From Sandarakinorhabdus glacialis (GTDB taxonomy: Bacteria > Pseudomonadota > Alphaproteobacteria > Sphingomonadales > Sphingomonadaceae), in NCBI RefSeq assembly GCF_014643455.1, contig NZ_BMJM01000004.1, positions 62,001 through 126,000 on the forward strand: a DNA stretch of 64,000 nt, in the 5' to 3' direction. Under the pieces are notes generated by a model. That model saw only the letters and a program-made list of their open reading frames with translations. It made no database searches and was not told the origin of the DNA. Of the stretch, positions 29,413 through 37,612 are shown piece after piece (the first letter of the stretch is position 1; every line of letters starts with the position of its first letter). Made by a program: the position numbers and the translations under genes.

Positions 29413-30477
29413 ATGCTTTATAGTCGTTTGGGTGACACGGGGCTCATTGTGTCGCGGCTGTCGCTGGGCACGATGACGTTTACGCAAGGCGGCGGGAATT
29501 CGGCGATTGCCAAGACCGAGGCGGGTGACGCGGCGGCGATGGTTGGCCGGGCGATCGATGCCGGGATCAATTTCTTCGATACGGCGGACGTTTATGCGGG
29601 CGGCGAATCGGAGGCGATGCTCGGGCAGGCGCTCGGGTCGCGGCGGGACGAGGTGGTGATTGCCACCAAGGCCGGGTGGCGCACGGGAGCGCCGCTCAAT
29701 CGGAACGGGCTGTCGGCGGCGCATCTGCATTGGTCGATCGACCAGAGTTTGAAACGGCTCGGGACCGATCATGTCGATGTCTATGTGGCGCACCGCGACG
29801 ATGCGAATACGCCATTGGAGGAGACGCTGGCGGCGCTCGATGCGATCGTGAAGGCGGGCAAGGCGCGGTATCTCGGTGTGTCGAACTGGTCGGCGTGGAA
29901 GGTGGCGGCGGCGATCGAGTTGCAACGCGCCAATGGCTGGGCACCGTTCAGCCATGTCCAGATGATGTATTCGCTGCTGGGCCGCGGGATCGAGCATGAA
30001 GTGCTGCCGATGATGTCGCGGTACGGGCTCGGGTTGACGGCGTGGAGCCCGCTGGCCGGGGGGTTCCTGAGCGGCAAATACACGCGCGAGAATCTGAAGA
30101 ACCCGGAGAACCGGCTGTCGGGGTTCGACATGATCCCGTTCGACAAGGACAAGGGTTTTGCGCTGGTCGATGTGCTGCGCGCAATCGGTGCGGGGCGCGG
30201 GGCGAGCGTTGCGCAGGTGGCGCTGGCGTGGGTGCTGGCCAACCGCCAAGTGTCGAGCGTGATTGTCGGCGCTTCGAAGCTGTCGCAGCTCGATGACAAT
30301 ATCGCGGCGACGGGCATCGAGCTGACGGCCGAGGAACTGAAGCGGCTGGACGGGGCGACCCGGCCCGAATTGCAATATCCGGCGTGGGTGACCCGCGTCG
30401 TCGATGGGCCGATCGCCAATGCGTTGGCGGCGCGGCCCGGATCGAAGCCGGAACTCAAAGCGGAGCCCGTGGTATGA
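29413..30477 (+). CDS. aldo/keto reductase
   Basis: NAD(P)H-dependent oxidoreductase with TIM-barrel fold, 354 aa. [21 protein letters not shown] carries the catalytic Asp/Tyr (FDTADVY), and the Lys lies in VVIATKAGW. The His lies in DVYVAHRD. The C-terminal NADP-binding block is [15 protein letters not shown]. It sits between hslV (12 nt gap) and hslU (4-nt ATGA overlap). Substrate unknown. Confidence 0.92.
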   Translation: MLYSRLGDTGLIVSRLSLGTMTFTQGGGNSAIAKTEAGDAAAMVGRAIDAGINFFDTADVYAGGESEAMLGQALGSRRDEVVIATKAGWRTGAPLNRNGLSAAHLHWSIDQSLKRLGTDHVDVYVAHRDDANTPLEETLAALDAIVKAGKARYLGVSNWSAWKVAAAIELQRANGWAPFSHVQMMYSLLGRGIEHEVLPMMSRYGLGLTAWSPLAGGFLSGKYTRENLKNPENRLSGFDMIPFDKDKGFALVDVLRAIGAGRGASVAQVALAWVLANRQVSSVIVGASKLSQLDDNIAATGIELTAEELKRLDGATRPELQYPAWVTRVVDGPIANALAARPGSKPELKAEPVV

Positions 30478-31802
30478 ACCCCCAGATGAACATCACAGCA
30501 GACCCCGAGCCCGGCCTGACGCCGCGCGAGATCGTCGCGGCATTGGACCGGCACATCGTCGGGCAGAGCGACGCCAAGCGCGCGGTTGCCGTGGCGCTGC
30601 GCAATCGCTGGCGACGGCAGCGGCTGGGCGATGATCTGCGCGACGAGGTTTCGCCGAAGAACATCCTGATGATCGGGCCGACGGGGTGCGGCAAGACCGA
30701 GATCTCGCGGCGGCTGGCGAAGCTGGCGGGCGCGCCGTTTTTGAAGATCGAGGCGACCAAGTTCACCGAGGTCGGTTATGTCGGGCGCGATGTCGATTCG
30801 ATCGTTCGCGACCTCGTCGAGGAGTCGATTCGGCTGGTGCGCGAGGTGCGCCGGGCGGGGGTGAAGGAGGCGGCCGAGGCGGCGGCGGAGACGCGGTTGC
30901 TCGATGTGCTGGTCGGCAAGGACGCCAGCGAGGCGACGCGGCTGGCGTTTCGCGAGCGGCTGCGCGCCGGCGACATGAAGGGCCGCGAAGTCGAGATCGA
31001 AGTCGCCGAGAATGCGCCGAGTTTCGAGATGCCGGGGATGCAGCCGGGGCAGGTCGGGATGATCAATCTATCGGATATGTTCGGCAAGGCGATGGGCGGG
31101 CGGACAAAGCGCCGCAAGATGAGCGTCGAGGCGGCGTGGGATGCGCTAGTTGCGGAGGAGTCGGACAAACGCCTCGATGACGAGGAGATTTCGCGCGAGG
31201 CGGTGCGCAGTGCCGAGGCGAACGGCATCGTGTTTCTCGACGAGATCGACAAGATCGCGGTGAGTGATGTGCGCGGTGGTTCGGTGAGCCGCGAGGGTGT
31301 GCAGCGTGATTTGCTGCCGCTGATCGAGGGCACGACGGTGGCGACCAAATACGGCCCGGTGAAGACCGACCATATATTGTTCATCGCGTCGGGGGCGTTC
31401 CATGTCTCGAAACCGAGCGACTTGCTGCCTGAATTGCAGGGGCGGCTGCCGATCCGGGTCGAGCTGAAGGGGCTGACCTTCGAGGATTTCAAGCGGATCC
31501 TGACCGATACCGAGGCGTCGCTGGTGCGGCAGTATGTGGCGTTGCTGGCGACCGAGGGCGTGACGCTGACGCTGACCGACGATGGCATCGATGCGATCGC
31601 GCGGACGGCCGAGCAGGTCAACGATGCGGTCGAGAATATCGGCGCGCGGCGGTTGCAGACGGTGATGGAGAAGCTGCTGGAGTCGCTGAGTTTCGATGCG
31701 AGCGAGCGGGCGGGGGATGCGGTGACCGTGGATGCGGCATATGTCGAGCGTGAGCTGGGCGATATTGCGCGCGATACCGATTTGTCGAAGTTCATCCTGT
31801 AG
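30474..31802 (+). CDS. hslU: ATP-dependent protease ATPase subunit HslU
   Basis: AAA+ unfoldase that feeds HslV, 442 aa. Walker [10 protein letters not shown] lies near residues 68-76, [20 protein letters not shown] is the HslU pore/I-domain signature, Walker B is [10 protein letters not shown], and the C-terminal DTDLSKFIL is the HslV-docking tail. The start is chosen by GGAG 8 nt upstream and overlaps the aldo/keto reductase stop, so the two are translationally coupled. Confidence 0.97.
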   Translation: MNPQMNITADPEPGLTPREIVAALDRHIVGQSDAKRAVAVALRNRWRRQRLGDDLRDEVSPKNILMIGPTGCGKTEISRRLAKLAGAPFLKIEATKFTEVGYVGRDVDSIVRDLVEESIRLVREVRRAGVKEAAEAAAETRLLDVLVGKDASEATRLAFRERLRAGDMKGREVEIEVAENAPSFEMPGMQPGQVGMINLSDMFGKAMGGRTKRRKMSVEAAWDALVAEESDKRLDDEEISREAVRSAEANGIVFLDEIDKIAVSDVRGGSVSREGVQRDLLPLIEGTTVATKYGPVKTDHILFIASGAFHVSKPSDLLPELQGRLPIRVELKGLTFEDFKRILTDTEASLVRQYVALLATEGVTLTLTDDGIDAIARTAEQVNDAVENIGARRLQTVMEKLLESLSFDASERAGDAVTVDAAYVERELGDIARDTDLSKFIL

Positions 31803-31825
31803 GCGGCGGCAAGCGCAAGCCAGTT

Positions 31826-31912
31826 CTAGGCGGCCAGGGCGGCGGTGGGGTTAATGCCGGTGCGGAATTTCACGACGCCGGTGGAGGGTTCGCCGGAATA
31901 GGGCTGGCGGGG
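31826..31912 (-). pseudogene. possible C-terminal remnant of a lost minus-strand gene
   Basis: Reading leftward, a frame ends PYSGEPSTGVVKFRTGINPT then AALAA and a TAG at 31826. It has ordinary protein composition, unlike typical GC-rich shadow translations, but no start or upstream body. At about 31912 it meets the truncated dehydrogenase. I do not recognise the protein. Confidence 0.3.
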
Positions 31913-31916
31913 ACCC

Positions 31917-32642
31917 GTGCTGCTGGGTCGCAGGGGGGCGGCGCTGGCGGCGATTCAGGAGCGGTTGGGCGGGGACGTCGGGATTTTCGTTGCCGATATT
32001 GCCGAGCCAGGGGCTGCGGGGCGGCTGGCAGAGGCTGCCATCTCGCGTTTCGGGGGGTTCGATACCAGGATCAACAATGCTGCGGCTGCGGTTTTCGGGA
32101 CGGTGCTCGAGACGCCGATCGAGGATCAGCGGCGGGTATTCGACGTTGGCTACTGGGGGCTGGGTGCGACGCTGGGCGCGTTCCTGGCGCCCGGCTTGCT
32201 CGACAAGGCGATGGAAGCGGTCGGCGCGGCGGTACAGAAGATCGATCAGCCGCCGCCGGCCGGCACCACCGACAATCTGTGGGAGGCGCGGGTGGACGGC
32301 GCCATCGAGAGCGATCAGCCCCAGCATGTGCGCCGCCAGAGCCTGTGGCTGGAGGCGCAGATGCGACCGGGCGCGGCGTTGGCGATCGGCGCCGGCCTTG
32401 GTGCCGGCTTGGGTGCCGGCTTGGGTGCCGGCTTGGGTGCCGGCTTGGGTGCCGGCTTGGGTGCCGGCTTGGGTGCCGGCTTGGGTGCCGGCTTGGGTGC
32501 CGGCTTGGGTGCCGGCTTGGGTGCCGGCTTGGGTGCCGGCTTGGGTGCCGGCTTGGGTGCCGGCTTGGGTGCCGCGGTGCTGGCGCTATTGGCGCGCCGG
32601 CACCGCGGTGGCCGTACAGACAGGCGCTATTTGGCGAAATAA
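31917..32642 (+). pseudogene. decayed short-chain dehydrogenase with (GAGL)n tail
   Basis: The frame opens in the middle of an SDR Rossmann fold: LLGRRGAALAAIQERLGG, then the second-half core FDTRINNAAAAVFG and VFDVGYWG. The glycine-rich nucleotide motif (TGxxxGxG) and the first beta-alpha unit are missing. After YWG the sequence jumps to a C-terminal part (FLAPGLLDKAMEA, DNLWEARVDG), so the Ser/Tyr/Lys catalytic centre is also absent. It then ends in about 15 GAGL units and a basic tail. No function is expected as an enzyme. The last 16 nt overlap the malate synthase 3' end. Confidence 0.7.
32400..32567 (+). repeat. 12-bp minisatellite, 14 perfect copies
   Basis: GGTGCCGGCTTG repeats without error 14 times (168 nt), with a degenerate unit before it (GGCGCCGGCCTT) and a partial unit after. 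Read in frame, each unit encodes Gly-Ala-Gly-Leu. Being a multiple of 3, copy-number change would not shift the frame. Confidence 0.97.
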
Positions 32643-34210
32643 TGCTCGTAGGCGGGGACGGTCAGGAAGGATTCGAGGCGGTCGGCGAGGACGAGGGTGC
32701 GGAAGATTTCGGCGGCTTCGGTGTATTTGCCGGTCGCAAAGAAGTTATCGCCGACCTGCGATTTCCAGACCGCGAGCTGTTCGTCGGTGACGCGTTCGAT
32801 GAGGGCGGCGTCGACGGTTTCGCCGCCGTCGAGGACGACATCCGACACGCGCCATTGCCACAGTTGCGTGCGGCTGATTTCGGCGGTGGCGGCGTCTTCC
32901 ATGAGGTTGTGGAGCGGCACGGCGCCCTGGCCGCGGAGCCAGGCGGCAATGTAGCCGAGGCCGACGTTGATGTTGTTGGTGAGGCCGGCGAGGGTTTTCG
33001 GGCCGCCAGGGGCGGTGGTCAGGTCGGCGGCGGTCGCGGTGCCTTCGGGGATGACGCCGAGCTGGTTGGCTTCGGGCATCAGGCGGTCGAAGACTTCGCG
33101 GGCGACGCCGACCAATCCGGGGTGGGCAACCCAGGTGCCGTCGTGGCCGAGGCTGGCTTCGCGTTCCTTGTCGGCGCGGACGGCGGCGAAGGCTTTTGTG
33201 TTAGCTTCCTCGTCGTCTTTTACCGGGATGAAGGCGCTCATGCCGCCCATCGCATGGGCGCCGCGCTTGTGACAGGTGCGGACGACATGGGCGGCGTATT
33301 TGGCCATGAACGGCACCGTCATGGTGACTGCAGAGCGGTCGGGCAGGACCTTGGTGGGGTCGGCCTGGAAGGTCTTGATGTAGCTGAAGATGTAATCCCA
33401 GCGGCCGCAGTTGAGCGCGGTGATGTGATCGCGCAGTTCGTAGAGGATCTCGTCGGCCATGAAGGCGCCGGGCAGGGTTTCGATGAGCACGGTGGCGCGG
33501 ATGGTGCCGAGGGGGAGGTCGAGCATCGACTGGGCGGTGGTGAAGATGTTGTTCCACAGCCGTGCCTCGAGGTAATGTTCGAGCTTGGGCAGATAGAAAT
33601 AGGGGCCGCTGCCGCGCGCGATCAGGCGCTGCGCGTTGTGATAGAAATACAGGCCGAAATCGAAGAGGGCGCCGGCGACACGCTCGCCATCGACGAGCAT
33701 ATGGGCTTCGTCGAGGTGCCAGCCGCGCGGGCGGGCGATGAGGGTGGCGGTGGTTTCGTTGAGCTTGTAGCTTTTTCCCTTGTCTTCCAAGGTGATGGTG
33801 CCGGCGGCGGCGTCGCGGAGGTTGACCTGGCCTTCGACCATGACTTGCCAGGTCGGGGCGGAGGCGTCCTCGAGGCAGGCCATGAAGCATTGGGCGCCGG
33901 AATTTAGCGCGTTGATGACCATCTTGCGGTCGCAGGGACCGGTAATCTCGACGCGGCGATCGGTGAGGTCGGCGGGGGCGGGGCGGACTTTCCAGTGTGG
34001 ATCGGCGCGGACGCTGCTCGATTCCATGGCGAAATCGATGCTGTTGCCGGCGTCGTACCAGCGCTGATGCTGTTGGCGCGCGTTGAGCAGCGAACGCCGC
34101 GTCGGTTCGTACATGCGGTGGAGCTGGGCGACGAAGGCGAGTGCCGGCTCGGTGAGGATGGTGTCGAAGCCGGGGCGCATTTCGCCGGTGATCTGGATGC
34201 CGTTCGACAT
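32627..34210 (-). CDS. aceB: malate synthase A
   Basis: Condenses glyoxylate and acetyl-CoA to malate in the glyoxylate shunt. The ATG chosen (527 aa) has AAAGG about 10 nt upstream; the longer frame uses TTG. Landmarks are ITGPCDRKMVINALNSGA, MACLEDASAPTW, RPRGWHLDEAHM, VLIETLPGAFMADEILYELR and GRWDYIFSYIKT with the catalytic Arg/Asp/Glu set. Immediately downstream of its regulator gene, and divergent from isocitrate lyase beyond that. Confidence 0.96.
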   Translation of the reverse strand: MSNGIQITGEMRPGFDTILTEPALAFVAQLHRMYEPTRRSLLNARQQHQRWYDAGNSIDFAMESSSVRADPHWKVRPAPADLTDRRVEITGPCDRKMVINALNSGAQCFMACLEDASAPTWQVMVEGQVNLRDAAAGTITLEDKGKSYKLNETTATLIARPRGWHLDEAHMLVDGERVAGALFDFGLYFYHNAQRLIARGSGPYFYLPKLEHYLEARLWNNIFTTAQSMLDLPLGTIRATVLIETLPGAFMADEILYELRDHITALNCGRWDYIFSYIKTFQADPTKVLPDRSAVTMTVPFMAKYAAHVVRTCHKRGAHAMGGMSAFIPVKDDEEANTKAFAAVRADKEREASLGHDGTWVAHPGLVGVAREVFDRLMPEANQLGVIPEGTATAADLTTAPGGPKTLAGLTNNINVGLGYIAAWLRGQGAVPLHNLMEDAATAEISRTQLWQWRVSDVVLDGGETVDAALIERVTDEQLAVWKSQVGDNFFATGKYTEAAEIFRTLVLADRLESFLTVPAYEHYFAK

Positions 34211-34224
34211 GATGGTGTGACCTT

Positions 34225-35694
34225 TCAATCTTCGGTGAAACGGAACGGCGTCAGCCCGCGCTGGCGCTCGTCGAAGGCGAGATGGGCGGCGGCCGGCGGC
34301 AGGCTGCGTTGACGGCAGGCGGCGCGGTGGCAGGCGGTACAGCCCGGCCCGATGGGCGTGGCGGGGCCGTTCAGCTCGAGGCCGGCGCTCCAGGCGAGGG
34401 CGGCGGCGTGGCGGACGTCGCAGCCGATGCCGATGGCGAATTCAGCGCGGGGCGCACCCCAAGGGGCGGCGGTGCCTTTGACGGTGCGCGACAAAGTGAG
34501 GAAGCGGTGGCCGTCTTCGAGTTCGACGAGTTGGCGGCGGACTTCGCCGGGGCGATCGAAGGCGGCGTGGAGCGACCAGAGCGCGCAGCCGCCGATGATG
34601 GGGATCGGCGAGGGGCCGGGAGCGAAGCTTTTGGAGATGGTGCTGGCGCGATCGGTGCGAAGGAAGAAGAACGGGATGCCGCGGGCGCCAGGGCGGGCGA
34701 GTGTGGAGAGGCGGTGGGCGACCTGTTCCAGGCCGCGGCCGAAGCGCGCCTGGAGGAGTTCGACGTCGTAGCCGGTGGCTTCGCAAGCGGCGAGGAAGCG
34801 CGCGTAGGGCATGAGCACGGCGCCGGCGGCGTATTTGGCGAGGGCGATGGTGGCGGCGCGGGCGGCGAGGGGATCGGTGATGCCGGCACCGGCGATGGTT
34901 TCGGCGATGACGGTCTTCAGCTCGATGAGGACGAGCTGGATGGCTGCGGCGAAGCCCCTCGATGCGGCGTCGAGCGACTCGGACAATTGCAGCTGGCGGG
35001 CGTGGAGGTCGAGACGGCGGAGCGCGTCGGGGAGGACATCGACGGGCATGGCGCGGACGGTGATGGCGTGGCGGGCGCGCAGGCGTTCGACAACGGCGGC
35101 GTTGAGATCGGGGCCCGACATGCGGAGTTCATCGGCGAGAGCCTCGGACGCGGCGTCGAGGGCGGGGAAGTGGTTGCCGGCAGCCTCGATCATGGCGACG
35201 ACCGATTCGAGCGGGCCGGTGCGCGGTGCGGTGGCGGCGCTCGGGGTGCTGGCGTGGAGGCGGATGAGGGCCTGGGCGATGCCGGGGGAGCGGGCGGCGA
35301 GTTCGCGGAGTTCGGTGCGCGGTACGTCGATGCCGGTCAGGCGCGGATCGGTAAAGACACGCACAAGTTCGTCGGCGAGATCGGCGCCATCGTTGCCGGT
35401 GAGCGATTTGAGATCGAGGTCGTAGCTGCCGGCGAGCTTGAGCAGGAACGATGCGGAGAGGGGGCGCTGGTCGCGCTCGATGAGGTTGAGGTAGCTGACG
35501 GAAACGCCGAGGTCGCTCGCCATGCGGGTTTGCGTGAGGCCGCGCGCCGCCCGGATGCGCCGGATGCGGGCGCCGGCGAACAGCTTGCGGCCGCCGGTGG
35601 CGGGCAGGATGTTGTCCGGCAGAAGGGTTGGTGAGCTTGTCAAGATTGTTACAATGTGACCGATTGATGAGGGTTTAGCAGCACATTTCGACAC
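34225..35694 (-). CDS. XRE/DUF2083 regulator of glyoxylate or short-chain fatty acyl metabolism (RamB/ScfR-like)
   Basis: A 489-aa regulator with an N-terminal HTH (RGLTQTRMASDLGVSVSYLN, about residues 52-71), a central IrrE/Xre-associated region, and a C-terminal DUF2083 block with a Cys cluster (GPGCTACHRAACRQRSLPP). This is the RamB/PrpC/ScfR class, which controls acetate, glyoxylate or propionate genes and senses acyl-CoA levels. It is transcribed toward aceB (14 nt gap) and divergent from aceA. The GTG start is uncertain: no ATG lies before the HTH. Target genes are inferred from context. Confidence 0.85.
   Translation of the reverse strand: MSKCAAKPSSIGHIVTILTSSPTLLPDNILPATGGRKLFAGARIRRIRAARGLTQTRMASDLGVSVSYLNLIERDQRPLSASFLLKLAGSYDLDLKSLTGNDGADLADELVRVFTDPRLTGIDVPRTELRELAARSPGIAQALIRLHASTPSAATAPRTGPLESVVAMIEAAGNHFPALDAASEALADELRMSGPDLNAAVVERLRARHAITVRAMPVDVLPDALRRLDLHARQLQLSESLDAASRGFAAAIQLVLIELKTVIAETIAGAGITDPLAARAATIALAKYAAGAVLMPYARFLAACEATGYDVELLQARFGRGLEQVAHRLSTLARPGARGIPFFFLRTDRASTISKSFAPGPSPIPIIGGCALWSLHAAFDRPGEVRRQLVELEDGHRFLTLSRTVKGTAAPWGAPRAEFAIGIGCDVRHAAALAWSAGLELNGPATPIGPGCTACHRAACRQRSLPPAAAHLAFDERQRGLTPFRFTED
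35645..35655. promoter_or_regulatory. 11-bp palindrome near the regulator/aceA divergent promoter
   Basis: ATTGT-T-ACAAT is a perfect dyad in the first codons of the regulator gene, or upstream of it if that gene starts later. It is a candidate autoregulatory or aceA operator. The binding motif of this family member is not known. Confidence 0.35.
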
Positions 35695-35848
35695 GATTCT
35701 TTGACTGATTGCGTTGACGTGGCCGTAGCGCAGGGTCAGAGGGATGGCAACAAGAGACGTGTTTACGGGGAGGATGTGGCGGAGGCAGCAAGCAATGCAG
35801 CCCCGCCACAGCCATTTGACCGAGCCGCACTTTCGCCAGGATTATGCC

Positions 35849-37444
35849 ATGTCGTACCAGGACCATATCAGCCAGACCAACGCCCTGATCCGCAGCCATA
35901 ACGGCAGTTGGGACGGGATCAGCGCCGAATCGGTGGCGCGGATGCGGTTGCAGAACCGGTTTCGGACGGGCCTCGATATCGCCAAGTATACAGCGACGAT
36001 CATGCGCAAGGACATGGCGGCGTATGATGCCGATCCGGCGAATTACACCCAGTCGCTGGGTTGCTGGCATGGGTTCATCGGCCAGCAGAAGATGATCTCG
36101 ATCAAGAAGCATTTTGGGTCGACCGATCGCCGGTATCTGTATCTGTCGGGCTGGATGATCGCGGCGCTGCGGTCGGAATTCGGGCCGTTGCCCGACCAGT
36201 CGATGCACGAGAAGACGTCGGTGCCGGCGTTGATCGAGGAGCTGTACACATTCCTGCGGCAGGCCGACGCGCGCGAATTGGGCGGCATGTTCCGTGATGT
36301 CGATGCGGCGCGGGCTGCCGGCGACCAGATCAAGGAAAAGCAGCTGCTGACCGCGATCGAGAATCACCAGACGCATGTCGTGCCGATCATCGCCGATATC
36401 GATGCGGGTTTCGGCAATGCCGAGGCGACGTATTTGCTCGCCCGCAAGATGATCGAGGCGGGTGCGTGCGCCCTGCAGATCGAGAACCAGGTTTCGGACG
36501 AGAAGCAGTGCGGCCACCAGGACGGCAAGGTGACGGTGCCGCACGAGGACTTCCTCGCCAAGGTTCGTGCCTGCCGGTACGCGTTCCTCGAGCTGGGCGT
36601 CGAGGATGGTATCATCGTGACGCGGACCGACTCGCTCGGCGCCGGATTGACCAAGCAGATCGCGGTTTCGAAGGAGCCGGGTGATATCGGCGACCAGTAC
36701 AACAGCTTTCTCGATTGCGAGGAAATCGATGCGGCGACGGCGCGGAATGGCGATGTCATCTTGAACCGCGACGGCAAATTGATGCGGCCCAAGCGCCTGG
36801 CTTCGAACCTGTTCCAGTTCCGTGCCGGATCGGGTGAGGATCGCTGCGTGCTCGATTGCATCACCTCGTTGCAGCATGGTGCCGACCTGTTGTGGATCGA
36901 GACCGAGAAGCCGCATATCGAGCAAATTGCCGGCATGGTGGATCGCATCCGCGAAGTCGTGCCGAACGCCAAGCTCGTCTATAACAATTCGCCATCGTTC
37001 AACTGGACGCTGAATTTCCGCCAGCAGGTCTATGATGCGTGGGTGGAAGCCGGCAGGGACATGGCGGCGTACGACCGGGCGCGGTTGATGAGCGTCGATT
37101 ATGATGCGACCGAGCTGGCTGTCGAGGCCGACGAACTGATCCGGACGTTCCAGCGGGATTCGGCGAAGCGGGCGGGGATTTTCCACCACCTGATCACGCT
37201 GCCGACGTATCACACGGCGGCGCTGTCGACCGACAATCTGGCGCGTGAGTATTTCGGCGATGCCGGGATGCTGGGGTATGTGAAGAACGTCCAGCGTGCC
37301 GAGATCCGGCAGGGGATTGCCTGTGTGAAGCACCAGAACATGTCCGGGTCGGACATCGGTGACGATCACAAGGAATATTTTGCCGGGGAAGCGGCGCTCA
37401 AGGCTGGTGGCGCGGATAACACCATGAACCAGTTCGCGGCATAA
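35849..37444 (+). CDS. aceA: isocitrate lyase
   Basis: Splits isocitrate to succinate and glyoxylate. The ATG chosen has AGGA 7 nt upstream and gives 531 aa, the size of the larger (Pseudomonas/fungal-like) subfamily; a start 105 nt earlier would add a non-conserved Arg/Gln-rich leader. The catalytic loop reads KQCGH near residues 219-223 instead of KKCGH, normal for this subfamily. ADIDAGFGNAEATYLL is also diagnostic. The upstream region (35695-35848) should hold its promoter. A strong terminator follows. Confidence 0.96.
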   Translation: MSYQDHISQTNALIRSHNGSWDGISAESVARMRLQNRFRTGLDIAKYTATIMRKDMAAYDADPANYTQSLGCWHGFIGQQKMISIKKHFGSTDRRYLYLSGWMIAALRSEFGPLPDQSMHEKTSVPALIEELYTFLRQADARELGGMFRDVDAARAAGDQIKEKQLLTAIENHQTHVVPIIADIDAGFGNAEATYLLARKMIEAGACALQIENQVSDEKQCGHQDGKVTVPHEDFLAKVRACRYAFLELGVEDGIIVTRTDSLGAGLTKQIAVSKEPGDIGDQYNSFLDCEEIDAATARNGDVILNRDGKLMRPKRLASNLFQFRAGSGEDRCVLDCITSLQHGADLLWIETEKPHIEQIAGMVDRIREVVPNAKLVYNNSPSFNWTLNFRQQVYDAWVEAGRDMAAYDRARLMSVDYDATELAVEADELIRTFQRDSAKRAGIFHHLITLPTYHTAALSTDNLAREYFGDAGMLGYVKNVQRAEIRQGIACVKHQNMSGSDIGDDHKEYFAGEAALKAGGADNTMNQFAA

Positions 37445-37491
37445 AGGGATCGGCAGCGGGGCGGCCATGGTGGCTTGCCTCGTCTGACGGG

Positions 37492-37522
37492 AGCGCGGGC
37501 CTTGTGGCCCGCGCTTTTTTTT
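37492..37522 (+). terminator. intrinsic terminator after aceA
   Basis: AGCGCGGGCC and GGCCCGCGCT form a perfect 10-bp stem with a TTGT loop, followed by eight Ts, about 47 nt past the aceA stop. Confidence 0.92.
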
Positions 37523-37566
37523 GGGTTTGTTCGGGGCGGCAATATGGCCGCTTCCCGGACGACTGG

Positions 37567-37590
37567 ATGCCAGCCTTCCCTGGCATGACA
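37567..37590 (+). repeat. short intergenic palindrome, family B, copy 2
   Basis: ATGCCAG-CCTTCC-CTGGCAT followed by GACA, preceded by CTGG. It lies between the aceA terminator and the convergent M2 peptidase gene. Confidence 0.8.
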
Positions 37591-37612
37591 GGACAATCTT
37601 AGGTTGGGCTGC

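Noticed and set aside
31851-32327. 158-aa minus-strand frame over the decayed dehydrogenase
   Set aside because: It is antisense to recognisable SDR sequence and has an Arg/Pro-rich composition typical of GC-rich shadow frames. The short C-terminal peptide ending at 31826 is in a different frame.
32400-32567. CRISPR-like array
   Set aside because: The 12-bp units are contiguous with no spacers and in frame with a protein; it is a minisatellite.
32279-33907. 542-aa plus-strand frame across the minisatellite and antisense to malate synthase
   Set aside because: The reverse frame is a clear malate synthase; the long frame has no recognisable domain and is a by-product of high GC.
34282-35634. 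450-aa plus-strand frame antisense to the RamB/ScfR-like regulator
   Set aside because: Glycine/Ala/Glu-rich low-complexity translation; the regulator on the minus strand has clear HTH and Cys motifs.
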